A stretch of DNA of 64,000 bases from Symsagittifera roscoffensis (Eukaryota; Xenacoelomorpha; Acoela; Convolutidae), in assembly GCF_963678635.1 (NCBI RefSeq), contig NC_087062.1, positions 78,803,200 through 78,867,199 of the forward strand, written 5' to 3'. The notes beneath the pieces were generated by a model, which did not search any database, was not told the origin of the DNA, and saw nothing but the letters and a program-made list of their open reading frames with translations. A program made the translations under genes and the position numbers. Position 1 is the stretch's first letter. The number at the start of each line of letters is the position of its first letter. This document shows, one piece after another, positions 19,590 to 31,830 of this stretch.

Positions 19590-22500
19590 CTGGTCTAACG
19601 ACCTGCCGACTTTGTTGTTGTTCGGCCTCCAACTCTCGTTCTTGCTCCTCGTCGAACAGATCCGCAAAAATTTCTCTCTCCGAAGCCAGCTCTTTGCATT
19701 TATCTAAGAGACTGACTCTGAAATGTCTGCAGTTATCACTAGAGGGTCCACGCGGGCCAAGAAAACTCTGAATACGATCCGAAACTATTTTTGACAGAGT
19801 TGTTTTTTCCCTGTAGGTGCCGTACAGTTTTTTCAACTCAGCAACTTCTTTTTGGACTACATTTTCGGCAAAATTCTTCAAGTGATTGGCCATTGGCTTC
19901 GCTTAGAATGTGCCGATCGTACGCGGACAGTTTCCGTAGCTGGTCCGATCCCTGATTAGCCCAGTGAGCTAACCCGTCTTGGACTTGTTTGTGACTATTT
20001 TTGAACGCCCACGAAATCACTTTACCAACTTCTGATATATCACTAGACAGGCCTCGACTCTGAGACTGAATCTCGAGGTCCACTTCATAGGATGCGAAGA
20101 AAGAAAGGCTATGCCCGCAACCCAGCAACCGCATCCGCATACACGCTTGGGATAACTTGTCCTTCGACAGCCCTTTTCCGAGAGTAACTGCCGCCTTCGT
20201 CGCACTTGGGAATTGCAAATCAGTTCCTCGAGTGTGAATATCATCCATGTATACAATGCAGGATCCGAGTTTTGTGGCAAATGGCGAGAGGTGAAATGGG
20301 GTTACAAACTTCCTTCTATCGAGAACGATCAGATTGTCTTTTTCGTCGAAATATATCGCAGCTTCAATCTCCTTTTCAGACACTTTTGACATCCAACGCT
20401 CCACAAATGCCTTATTATCCAGAAAAATTAGAGCTCCGGGATCCAAAATGACTTTGATTTTGTCATCGCTTTGTTCCAGAATGAAATCCAAAATTTTCTC
20501 TCCGCTCGCTCCTTGGTTCAAAGCGCGGTAAAATTGGTTCTCAAGTTGAAGCATGTTTCGTATAACGAGAGCATTCGTTTCTTGAAGAGAGGGCAAATCA
20601 CGTTGTTGAATTGTCAGGGGCAGCAGCAGTTGCGTTTCATTGGTGCCGCTGAAACCAGTGACTAAGTTACCCTCTTCGCCGCATAAATCCCAGCCGGTCG
20701 CCGACAGTTTACGTGGAAACTGTTTAGCCTCTTGATTGTAGACCATGTTAACAAGCCAGTAGTCAATTACTAAAACATTTTTGTGAAATAGTCCATACAA
20801 ATCACGAAGTTGACTCTGGTCTGATAAATTGACGCAGCTGAAAAATTTCAGTTTGTGCGGCAGATGTTCAGGGTGACAAAAATCGACCCACTTGGCATAA
20901 ATGGCCGTTGCCACACTTATTTCCATGAAGGCGAGTTTACGAAGAACTGCTTCAAATCCTTCTCTCGAGATGCCTTGGTAGTAATACGTTAGTTGTGTCA
21001 ACGCCAACGCCACATCCGGGTGGCCAAAATCGGTTTTATCCGCGGCTACATCTTTCGCTCGAAAAGGAACAGCCATTTTGCGGTGCTTCCCAATTCCGTA
21101 GTTAACTCGGTGACGCAACGTCAGACAATGCTGCAGAGTTTTTAGACCAAATAATCCACGAAGTAGAAACACAAGCTTTGGAATTTCAAAATCACCAAGG
21201 ATAACTCCCAAATTTTCAGTCTGATTAAATTCCAGTTCCTCTGCGATTATGTATTTTTTGACGAATGTTTTTTGCTTTTCCGTCAGCGGTTTCAAATCGG
21301 ATTCAGTTCTGCATTCAAGAAAATCGTCGAGAATCAAGTCACTGATTACCGCAAATGACTCCGAATCTTTGTCAAGGAGACGGAAAACGTTGAATTGATG
21401 TTGAGTATCCTTTGTATCTGATTCAATCATAATATGCTCTGAACCGCATATTTCAAAGATTGAGCTTGCATGTTTTTTCAAGCTCCTGAAAATACTCTGA
21501 AGAACTATCCAGCGTTGATCGCCTCCATCCAGTGCAATTTGGGATCCCATGGTGTAAACCAACTGTCGTTTAACCGACAAAATGTCATCGCTTTCGTCTA
21601 GGATGTTTCGAACTATCTTCTGGTAAATCTGCGAGAAAAAGTGATAGCTATTAGTTTGATCACATTTGCCTTTGATGAAAACCTCAAGAGCTTTAAGTTG
21701 CATGGACATCATTTGCTCAGGAGTACTGACCATGAATCCTCGTTGTGTTTTGTGTTCGCGTAGATAACTGGAAAGATGATTCATTCGCTCGCAGCTTAGC
21801 TCAAGGTCTCTACAGAAAGGCAGGTTAAGAAGACGCATATCAAGAACACCTCCCATTTTAGCGCACAAAGACTGAGAATTAGTGGGGTACAGCGAGCTCA
21901 AAACAACGACCTGCGGGCAAAATCCTTTTTTGCGTGATATCGAAGCTAACAACATTGGCACTATTACGCTGGATTTGCCCTCACCCATGTTTAACTGCAT
22001 CACTGCATTCTTGCTGTCTGGAGGATCAAGCATATGTTGAGCAGTTTCAACTTGTGCAGGTCGTATCATGAAGTTTCCTTCGGCTTCGAGGATCAGCCAT
22101 TCTGCGAACTCTTGAGGAACCCAGTTGGTATGACCCACATTATTCCACTCTCGTTGCAAGAGTACAGTTTTTCTGTTCTTCAGGTGTTGCAGACATCTTT
22201 CTAACCGTTGCTTTTCCGTCCACCGGACTACTAACGCTCCTAAAAGGTCTCGCCAATCATACTCCTGCGGAAGTTGCAGTCGTCTTTTCCTTCTTAGCAA
22301 AAACGAGACCAGTTCCAACGGTGATTCTCTGAACACAAGTCCGCATATATGCAAAGCTGATTTTACCCACTGATTTTTTTTCGGAACCAAAATACTCATA
22401 AGGGCAACTTCTGTTTTGAGTAATTTTGCACTCGCGATTTTAAATTTTTTTTCGAGCGTTAGAGTATCTGGTTCAATTTGTTGGCTTGTCTTTCTTCTGT

Positions 22501-25500
22501 TTTTGAAAGCACTCCAACTTTGTTCTAAACGGTTTTTGAAATCTTGACTAACAGCATCGTCAGCCTCAAACCCTCCGATCATATCAATAATATTTTCGTC
22601 TTCATTTAGGAAGCAAGCATCGCCATTGATATGGTTTTTTATTAAAAAGGGCTGAATAAGCTCATCAAAGTTTTCGGGAACAATATCCAAGTCGAACTTT
22701 TGATCCAGATTGACTCCTTTCGCGAACTTCACTTTCTGATCAAAAACAGCTTCAAATTTAGGGATTTTATTTGTGCTCGTTTCGATCAAACTAGCGTTAA
22801 CAATAGAATCTACAGTAGAGTCCACTTTTTTCAGAAATTTGAACAACTTTTTGTTATTATATCGCTTGTAAAACAATTCTGAAAGTTCGAAGATAGCACA
22901 ATCTTTCTTCAGTAATTCATATTTTCCAGACAATTGAAACTTGGTGTTGGGCCACGCTTTCATTGACAAGACAACTACTTTGCTTTCTTCCGAAGTTCTT
23001 GTTTTATCGAAATAATTTTCTGCTTTTTGCTTCTCTGAGTGATATTTTTCGGCTTCCCACTTTATTTCATCCTTACTGCAGTTATGCTCCAGGTGATCAG
23101 CGATAAACTTATTTCTATTCTTAAAACAGCCACTAACAATTCTTTTCACTTCGTCTTTTTCAATTGTGGTGTGTGGCAGGTCCTCATACTCCGCATAACC
23201 AGGAGGGTCAAGTGCCTGAAACATGTCAAAGTGCTCTGAGATCACGAAAAATGACGCCAAGTACTCGAAGTCGATTAACTTTTCGTATGCCAGAAAAGAA
23301 GTCAGAGCAAACAGCAAGAATCTGGTTTCATCTCCTTGGCGGGCCACTTCATAGAGGTCAAGCATAGAGTTCGTACCGTTTAGACCTTTCCAAACCTGTA
23401 AGCTTCTATCATCCTCCAGATCTGATGTTCCAAGGCCATCCATACCTGTTAAACTAGTTGCCCAATTACTCAGCGAGTAACTGTTATTATATAAGGGTTC
23501 TGATTTTCGACTGCGTAGTGTCGAAGCTATGATTCGAACTTTTTCAATAGCTGTTTCGTCTTTAAGAATGATTTGTGTATTATACACAAGGTAGGATGCA
23601 TCTAGAACTTTGAGTTTTGAGTTCTTCAAATTCAGAGGGTAAACCTTGTCATGGATATTTCGGATTGCTCGCTTTGCAAGAACAGGTAAATTTTGGTAAT
23701 TTTCTGAGTAAATTGACGGAGTTTCTTTTGATTTTTGTATGTCATTAAACATGTACCATAATTGGTTACTGTGAGCTCGCAGTCTTTCACATTGAGATTT
23801 TAGAGACTCTAAAGTACATATAGAATATGGGGGAATTTTTGGGTAGTTTTCAACTTCGGCATACGGACCATGTTTTGAGTGTGTTACGAAGTCTCTTACG
23901 CAACAACATTTTTCTAGCACACTCAAGATTTTTTCCGATCTTGTATCTAGCGGTGTGCATGAATAGCTTCTTCCCTTGCTCAGAATTTGCATTCCCATTT
24001 CAAATCCTGTCAATCTTGTAAAGGGGTCAGGCAGGGGGTAAGTTGTTTTGACATGGAGCATAGCAAGGTAAAGATTCGCCACCTCGCTAGGTGGCGGTGA
24101 AAGTTGTTTGAAGTTGTCGTCCACGTTGTAAACGAAAAATGATGGGTCACGGAACGAATTCTTGTTCACTTCAATTCGCACATGCTCGGAATGGAGCGAT
24201 TCAGTGATTTCGCCATGGGGGATTATCACTTTCTTTTCTGTTCCGGATTCAAGGACAATGCCACTCTCAAAGCCAATCAAAGTTCCCAGGTAGCCAGATT
24301 TCGCTACTTTAAAGCCAGGATACTGAAACGCATCAATTTGAGAGTAGTCGCCGGATATTGAAAATGAAATGCGGTGCCTGGGCAGTGAAATAGTTATTGT
24401 GCCGTTTTTGGGCTGTAGAAATACGTGCACGTGATCACGTTTTTCAATTCGGTCAAAAACCAAATTTTGCAGTTTATTAAAAATTTGGCTAGTCATGCTG
24501 ATCATACGAGATTCCTCGTGATCATCAATCAGCTCCCATGAGTGTGTATGATCCAAAATTTGATATGAGGAGAGTTTATTCTCGAAAATATTCCGACCCC
24601 AAAACTCGATAGATTTCGACTCAATCTTTCGATTTCTTACCTTCTTGACTTCCAACCAGTGAGCAAATTGACCCAATTCAGAGGGCAAGTGATTTTCAAG
24701 AAGGCTCTCAGGCAGGTAATACAGTATTTTCGAGGAAGTCTTTTTGGTGATCAAGAGCTTTTGACTGTCAATCATCAAGAACTCGTAACAAGCTTCATGT
24801 ATCTGATTTGTAGTTATAAAACCACCTGGGTAATCACTTGGAGCTACGGTCAAGTTTGCAGATCCAAAAATACGTTGGTAGCATGGGTGCATAATTATAT
24901 TGGTTGGGAGACGCTTAACAGGAGCGTTATTCATAAGAATAGCACCAGTGAGGATGTGCATGCAGATGTGGTTTTCTTCATTCAGATCTTGTTTCATCCA
25001 AGGGTTAGCATGTGGAACTGGCGTCCAATTTGATTCAGCTCCACTTTGTTCATACATTGTGAGAAAATTGTATTGTCCAGATACGAAGCTCTGAATGGTT
25101 TCCAAATTAACATCTAGTAGTGACTTTAATTTCGTTTCCACTTGAAGACCTGCGATCCAACTTTTTCGTACAAGATTCCTAATGAAGGGCCATAGTCTAG
25201 CCGTCATATTGTGCATTATAAAGTTGTCGGAGACGTTGTTTTGAGCTGTAAGCCAGCTTAAAGCGTGACCTCGACAATTGAGAATCGTTTCTACGTTTTC
25301 AGCACTCACGTGATACGAACAGGCCACGGTAAGACTAATTTGGACTAGTTTCATTTTCAAATCAGATTCGTCAACGCCAGTGATTTTGAGCAACTCTATC
25401 TTTTGTTTAACTTTGCTGCTCCAGTCTAAGCCAATTCGTCGGCACCGAAACAGAAAAGACGAAATTTCATATTTATTTTCCGAGAACTCAAGCAAACGAC

Positions 25501-26789
25501 AGCCAGAGATGACTAAACATAGAAGGGATAAACTTTTGTCCCAGTTGTCCTGGATAGCATCTAGTTGAACATTAAGAACTGCCAGGGTATCAAGAACGAA
25601 TTCTGTGTCTACAAAATCTTCATGTTGATATCGAGTCCTTTTGTCTTGATCATCTTCTAAATATTCATTTGGATTGATAACTGATTCATTCTTGTTCCGA
25701 TTTAGCTTCTCATTGTCTGAAAAGAGACTTCCAGTCTCCCAAAGAATCTGAGAAACTAGCGACACCACACCTTCGCAATGCCAGGAGAGAGCGTTGCTTT
25801 TTAAAGCTGCAATGAGGTTTCGAATTTGAATTCGGCTTCCCGCCCTACAACAGCCGAACACACGAAATTCCTTGAGGGATAGCTCGGCCGGACAGTCGCT
25901 CTGCCTGCAGATTACTTCATTATCACTGTGCGAGTTGCTATCGATTGTCCATTGAAGACCTTTGTGTATACCAGTCGCTGCCATCCGGCACTTTATACGA
26001 AGATCCTCCAAGAACCTATAATTGTTTATGTAGTCGGAAACAGTTTTTTTGACCGGCATCAGAGTAAACCTATGTTCGCGTGAGTGGCCATAGTAGCCCA
26101 AAATTAAGTGGTTTTTGTTTTCGATAATAAAACGTTCCCCTGATGGCGAATCCTCAGGACGACTGGGATTTGGGTTGTAGTTGAACTCAGGTGAGCTCAT
26201 CAAGGTCATATGACCAGACAAAGAGCTAGGGTAGTTTGGACTTTTATAAGTTTGGAGATCTCTGTGTTCAGACCAAATATCTCGACCTCCACTCTCTCGA
26301 TTCGCGACCCAGAATTTCAAAACATCTGTTTTGAAGAACATAATTGCTGATCGCAAAACACGAACTTCGTTGGGACAATCCAGATCAAAGACAATTGCTT
26401 GTTGGGCTTCAACTTCAGACGGAAACGGTACACGGTATAGATCAACTCTGATTTTTCTAGCCTGTGAGTTTAAGAGGCATTTTTTGCACCCACCACTGTG
26501 TTCTGACCTAAGTTCCCTATTATATTTACTGATTTGGATGTAATCACAAGTTTTACGACTAGCCTGTTCTTTCAAGTCTTGATAACGAGCATACTCATCT
26601 ATGACTTCTTGTATTTTTTGTTTTTTCGAGGTTTCAACCATTTTCAGAATTTTTTGCCGCTTATTTTCCATGTCTCTGTTAGAGCATGCGTAGCGGACAT
26701 CTAAAGAATTAGGGTCAGTTGGGTCACCCATCAACTTAATGGGGATTTGACCTTTGAATCTAAAAGTCATGTAGCTCTCAACTTGGCGC
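19590..26789 (-). CDS. Exon 2 of a very large DUF6606/DUF3638/DUF3645 family protein
   Basis: Some 2,310 codons stay open from the assembly gap to 19840. The family is of unproven function; database entries often call its members ubiquitinyl hydrolases, and the core looks like a helicase-type P-loop ATPase. Visible in order: a DUF6606-type N-terminal region; the DUF3638 P-loop LNMGEGKSSVIVP at about 22000-21966; the DUF3645 block HRVNYGIGKHRKMAVPFRAKD near 21110-21050; and a helicase-like YMDDIHTRGTDL motif near 20255-20220. The frame then closes at 19838 (CSPKRSC), while the overlapping frame 19893-19590 carries the expected acidic DEEQEREL tail. A one-base shift near the five-T run 19849-19853 therefore interrupts the gene, or is an assembly error. 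Exon 2 ends at donor CCAG|GTCAGT (19590/19589). Confidence 0.85.
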
Positions 26790-26989
26790 NNNNNNNNNNN
26801 NNNNNNNNNNNNNNNNNNNNNNNNNNNNNNNNNNNNNNNNNNNNNNNNNNNNNNNNNNNNNNNNNNNNNNNNNNNNNNNNNNNNNNNNNNNNNNNNNNNN
26901 NNNNNNNNNNNNNNNNNNNNNNNNNNNNNNNNNNNNNNNNNNNNNNNNNNNNNNNNNNNNNNNNNNNNNNNNNNNNNNNNNNNNNNNNN
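26790..26989. other. Assembly gap of 200 N
   Basis: An exact 200-base run of N interrupts the 5' end of exon 2 and hides its acceptor site; the round length suggests a placeholder. Exon 2 codons resume at 26789. Confidence 0.98.
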
Positions 26990-27061
26990 TTTTCTCGACA
27001 CTGGGGAATTTTTTTCATTTTTTTAAAAAAATGGTTCGAATCACTACTGTAAGGGCTTTAA

Positions 27062-27177
27062 TATGATACATCACTCAACCCAGTCCGATTGTTATTTGTG
27101 GTACCTGGTTTTGCGTGGAAAAAATACTAAAACACACCCGAATACAAAGTTCCTCCTCATTTTCAATGGTCGGAACA
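27062..27177. repeat. Dispersed repeat, copy 2 (inside intron 1)
   Basis: Same order of boxes as 14706-14848 with internal deletions. It lies in intron 1 of the host gene, next to the assembly gap, so repeat collapse may have caused the gap. Confidence 0.7.
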
Positions 27178-27349
27178 ACAGTTATTTTTGCTAATTTTTA
27201 AACTTTTTCAAAAAAAAATTCGAGTTTTGAAGATTTTTTTGCGCTGAGCAAAGTTGCTTTCAATGTGTATTTCGGTGATGAAACGAGTGGGAGTTTTTTT
27301 TTTGTTTTATGGTAAGATTTGTGGTCTTTTCGATGATGAATACTCTTAC

Positions 27350-27877
27350 CTTTTCTTGAGGAACCGCAAAGGTTGGTCCATCGGGTAACTGACGAACTGG
27401 ACATTCCTTGTCGTTTAAAAACACCTCAGCTGATAGCAGTAATTGTGTTGCATTCACCAAAATGGTCTCTGAGCCCCCGCCAGTCATCGCCTCATCCTTT
27501 GATAATGGTACTCTGAACACCAGCAGTGCGTTTTTGTTTTCGCAAATCATCGGCAAATAGTCGCCTGGAACTCGGAAATTGTCGGTAGCTTCCTTGAGTT
27601 GCTCGGCATTTATTGAAGGCCATTTTTGATATTGACGCCAGCGGTTGAAGATTCGATCTAATTGCGCCCTGTTTTTCGGTGGTATAAGTTTTGGCAAGGT
27701 TCCATTCACCTCTTTTAGCCCTCGCAAGAATAATAATACAAATGAACAGTTTTCACGGTCGTCTTCCGTTTCATTCGAGGAGGGTTTGTAGGACGACTCA
27801 CGATTATACGGGGATGTTTTCGTGTCAATTTTTCGGGGGAACACAAAATGGTTTAAGAGGTAATCATTGTTTTTCAT
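27350..27877 (-). CDS. Exon 1 of the DUF6606/DUF3638/DUF3645 gene
   Basis: The ATG at 27877 opens with MKNNDYLLNHFVFPRK, the usual start of DUF6606 proteins as I recall them (a short lead, then YLLNHxxxP). The exon is 528 bases, exactly 176 codons, and ends at a strong donor AAAAG|GTAAGAG (27350/27349). It includes ENCSFVLLFLRGL, RWRQYQKWPS and ENKNALLVFRVPLSK, consistent with the N-terminal domain. Intron 1 runs from 27349 into or near the assembly gap; its acceptor is not visible. Promoter elements upstream were not identified. Some stretches past the donor also read open, but the splice signal and family fit favour ending here. Confidence 0.8.
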
Positions 27878-28230
27878 TCTGCTGAAGCAAGATATTAGTT
27901 TGAATATTTTATGTAACTTAAAAAAAACATTATTTGAATTATTTGAACGAGTCTAGGACAACAGGGGAGTTCAGGCCGAAGCTCAAACTATTTTAGGCGC
28001 TTCAAAACTCTTCTAAATTATCATCAAAAATCAACTTTTGTTCAGAATAGTTAATTCTTGTGATATTTTTTCAACCTGGCTTCAAACTTCGTCGTTCTGA
28101 TATCCGGCACCCAATTTGAACAGACAGAAGCAAAAATGTCACGTTTTTAGAGGGTTCAAAAAGGTTTCAGCAGGATATTTTAATCAGATTTTTTTTTTAG
28201 ATTTTCAATAAGGCAGCTACTAAAATCATA
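27878..28230. other. Region upstream of the host gene
   Basis: AT-rich DNA without ORFs; the promoter should lie here, but no TATA box or initiator could be assigned with confidence. Confidence 0.4.
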
Positions 28231-28238
28231 ATATGATC

Positions 28239-28664
28239 CAGGGGCGGATTTAGGGGGGGCGGGGGGCGGGGGGCGGGGGGCGGACGCCTCCTCCTTTCAG
28301 GGATTCGACCCCCTGCCGACCCAAAAGGTCTACCCTTTTATACTTTTTCAGAAATCCCTTTTTGGCCGACCGACCCTAAAACTTTTCTAACATACTATAC
28401 TAACATTGAAGGGGAGCGCGCGCCAAAAAAAAAACGCGATTTTTTTTGTCAAAATGTTTCAAAAAGTGCCCAAAAAGAACTTTTTTTTACTGTTTTTTCA
28501 AAAATTTGCCTGCGGCGCAGACAATTCTGCCTAAATAGGGGCAAAACAGTGCTTTGGGAGAGCTCGAAAAATCAATTTGGTCGACCTAAAAAAAAAGTCG
28601 TCAAAATTTTGGAAATTTTTTTGAAAATCCGTCCCCCCTCGAGAAAATCCTAGATCCGCCCTTG
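28239..28664. mobile_element. Non-autonomous hAT-type MITE (426 bp) with 8-bp target-site duplication
   Basis: The ends are terminal inverted repeats: left CAGGGGCGGATTTAGG, and the complement of the right end CAAGGGCGGATCTAGG, with two mismatches in 16. Identical flanks ATATGATC stand at 28231-28238 and 28665-28672, an 8-bp target-site duplication as made by hAT transposases. The CAGGGGCGGAT start is typical of hAT ends. There is no transposase ORF, so it needs a helper elsewhere. The intact duplication suggests a fairly recent insertion, just upstream of the host gene. Confidence 0.88.
28253..28283 (+). repeat. G-tract array with G-quadruplex potential
   Basis: Four runs of 7, 6, 6 and 6 G, separated by single C, lie just inside the left end of the hAT MITE. 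The short loops favour a very stable quadruplex on the plus strand. Confidence 0.8.
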
Positions 28665-28808
28665 ATATGATCTATTATTATGTCTTGAAACTGGGTGCGG
28701 GCAGCCGAGTAGTGGGCAAAATTTAAAACCTCAAGATAGACAGGATAACATTGAGCAGAAAAAAAGGGTAAAATACTATGCGGTGGTTGGTGACGTACGC
28801 AGCTTTTA

Positions 28809-28856
28809 TGGGTTTGGTCACTATGGGTTTGGTCACTAATCGATGGGTTTGGTCAG
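28809..28856. repeat. Three-copy GGGTTTGGTCA direct repeat
   Basis: TGGGTTTGGTCAC/G occurs at 28809, 28824 and 28844 with short variable spacers. Confidence 0.8.
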
Positions 28857-29819
28857 TATGAGCTATTATTGTTCAGTTCAAGCTATAACAGACCGGAGTG
28901 CGGTGTTCAATCAAAGTCGACTATTTGATTTATCGCGAGTATGAAAAAAAGCTTGAAGTTTTGTAGGCCGCACTATATTATGCTACTCGGAAATTGTTAA
29001 ACAAAAACAATAAATTGGAAACAACTCCGCGCTGATTTATCCATTTTCAGTTTAAACTTTCACTAAAAACTCTGAAAAATGAGGATTGCTTAAATAGTTT
29101 GTCCTTTTTCTGAAATAGAAATTAGTCATTCTGCGGCGAGCTGCGATTGGTTTTTTTCTTCAGATAAATTATTTAAGGTAACACTAATGGGAACCGGTTA
29201 GGCTAATTTTAATAGTCTTTCGCGTTGCTTAGTCAACTTGACTAGTTTTTCAGGGCCTCAGTAATTTGAAATCCATTTCTGGAACTTAATTTGATCTGAA
29301 GTTTTATCTTTAAGGAACCCCATAGTATTTTCCGATATGCAACAAACAAACAACTGTTAATTTTGAGATAATTTTTGGAGAAATTTTTGTTAAATTAAAT
29401 AAGCTTTATAAAGCTAGTTTGGAAGGGAGTTTTGTATAACAAATGATTCTGACGAACTGAAAGTTTTTCTCTGGCAAATCCTTGTGAATTTAATAAACAA
29501 TACCTGGGTCGCTAAGTTGAGTTATGGAATCAAAGCTCACTGGTAGTTAATATGAGAGTTTTTTGTCTTCAGACCCAAAAAATTGGTCTTGAGCTTGCTT
29601 TCAGCCAGGTTTGTAGGCGTTTGTTAATTTTAAAATTCGCCTAAGAAACTGGGATTCCAGCCCTGGTTCCTAGCAAAAATCTTTGAATACCAGTCCAGGA
29701 CTCTTAGACCGATCTAGCCAAGCCATATTAATCATTGCAAGACTTTGACTTGGTTTTCCCTCTCGCCAAGCCTCCTGGCTCCAGGGATGGTTTTCCATGG
29801 ACAGGTAGCCCGGGTTGGA

Positions 29820-30720
29820 TTAACACAACTCGTCGCTTGGATTAAAATTATAGCTGTTTAAAAAAAATTCATTTCACAGAAATAGCATAAGCGGAAACTG
29901 ATCTGGGAAAATAAACGAATAGTTATTTTAAACACGCATGCACGCAAAGCGCACATATAAAAACTAGAAAATTTTTACCGCGAAAACAATATACAAGGAA
30001 AAATGAAAACTATTTATGTTCAATCTTAAAATCAAACACACCAAATCGATTTAGGCGGGAAAAAGCACAGCTTTTTCCGAAAAGAAATTAGACTACAGTC
30101 GATATTAATATCAGGAAAAACCTGAATATTCCGACTGCAATTAAGGGCAAGTAAAGATTGTTTTTTTTTAAGGATTGACAAAATAATTTAGAAAAAACGT
30201 TCTCATAAGTTTTTTCTCATAAGTTATAGAAAAAATTTTCTCATAAGTTTTTCTTCATTTTATCTCCCCGTACACTATCTTAAAAACTAAGGCTGTGTTT
30301 AGCAACTCGTACTTTGTTAATAGTATTTAATCGATGGCCCTAATTCTGTTTGGAACGCATTAATTTGCTTGCGTGGGCGTGTTATAAGAATGCAAAAAAG
30401 AGCACGCTTATTATCCCAAATTGACCCCGTTACACTTTCATCCCCTCCCATCCCGTTTCACTTTCAGCATCAAAAAATAAAACGAGCAGTTTGGAAACTT
30501 TCGTGTCACTTTAATATAATGTTGTTAGCACCAGACGGGGACCGCGTTCCAGGGAGCTAAGAAAACTTAACATTTGCTCACTCAGGGGTGAGCAAATGTT
30601 AAGTTTGTTTTTGGAATCGGTCTGAACTAAAGCACCCCGAGCAGATATATTCCTCACTTTCTTCAAAAGTTGAAACAATAAACAATTTATTTTTGACGAA
30701 ATTTTTTCGATATCAGCACA
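29820..30720. repeat. ~0.9-kb interspersed repeat, copy 1
   Basis: Aligns along its length, in direct orientation, with 32518-33660. Shared blocks include ATAGCATAAGCG, the GTACACT...TGTGTTTAGCAACTCG segment, ATGGCCCTAATTCTGTTTGG and GCAGATATATTCCTC. No domain-bearing ORF is present. Copy 1 carries a 19-bp-arm hairpin absent from copy 2. Confidence 0.8.
30563..30606. repeat. Perfect hairpin, 19-bp arms, 6-base loop
   Basis: AAACTTAACATTTGCTCAC (30563-30581) is exactly complemented by 30588-30606 around TCAGGG. The sister repeat near 33530 keeps only the right arm (GTGAGCAAACG), so the left arm was gained here or lost there. Confidence 0.85.
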
Positions 30721-30729
30721 GAAGGGTTG

Positions 30730-31830
30730 TCAAGTTATATGGGTCGACTGACAAACTTTGGTCGAACAAAGTCGATAAAAAATCGACCCGAGTTGATCCC
30801 AGGTCGAGGTGGTCGCTTCATCTTTTGACTGTTTCGAACGAAATTTGGTATTTTTCGACCGTGCTTGACCAAAAAAAATGTGCTCGATCGCGCTCTAGAG
30901 GTCGAAACATAAAGTGAATACCTCGACCCGGGATAAATGAGTCTCCAGGGCTGATCGAGGTCAACATTGTGGACACATAAGTAGACCACGGTCGATCAAA
31001 GAATATAAAGGGTTGAAAATGAAACTACGACAATCGACAGTGTCGATGCATGAGTCAACATGATCTTTGCATGCCATACAAGAGTCACAGCACCAGTCAA
31101 AAGGGTCAAGTACCGATTTGTTTTGTGATAAAATTCTGTCTTCAGATGAAACAAAAGCTATGGCATCTCATGCTTTGGTTTAGAGATTTTTTTACAGCAA
31201 CTTTTATGTTAAATGAACCTAAGAACCAAAACATTCTGGATCATTATTAAGCTGGTTGAATCATCTGTAGACGATTTCGACCGTAATCGATTTATTAAAA
31301 GCACTGTCGACTCAATTGAAGGCCGTGGTTAACTTATGTATTGAACCTGCTATGGTATTCAACACTTTTCAACTCGTGTTCGATTCTGATCGACTCATGG
31401 ATTGACCCCATCGAGTCATGTGTCGGACATGATTGACTTGTGTATCGACCCTTTCGACTCGCATTTCGACCCTGTGTGCTCATGCTTTGCCCAGTTTTTG
31501 ACTTATTAATCGACCTTGTTGATCATAATTGACCTTTTTCTACTCGTGTATCGACTCTGTTCCGACTCAAGTATCGACCTTATTGGCACATGTTTCGACT
31601 CTGTCGGATGGACCATGTAAGACGCCTTGTCAATGCATGAATCTACGGTTATGATTATTTTACTACCGTTTCGACTCATCTATGAATCGACCATGTCGAG
31701 TCATTTAATGATCCCGGTCCACTTATGAATTCACTTTTGTGACCGTGATTGACCAGAAAATTTTGGTCGACCTTCATAGCTTGGTGTAAAAGCGGACAAA
31801 GGTCAATCCATGGGTCGATGTATAATTTGG
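30730..31830. repeat. Degenerate TCGACC/TCGACT-rich satellite-like array
   Basis: TCGACC, TCGACT and close variants recur every 10-30 bases over about 1.1 kb, often as 'CGACTCATGTATCGACC'-like phrases. There is no fixed period and no consistent ORF. It resembles an old minisatellite that drifted by substitution. Confidence 0.6.

Noticed and set aside
27030-27055. GGTTCGAATC as a tRNA T-loop
   Set aside because: No matching acceptor, D or anticodon stems around it; a chance decamer in AT-rich DNA.
30730-31830. CRISPR or regular satellite in the TCGA-rich tract
   Set aside because: No constant repeat length or spacer length, and the DNA is eukaryotic.
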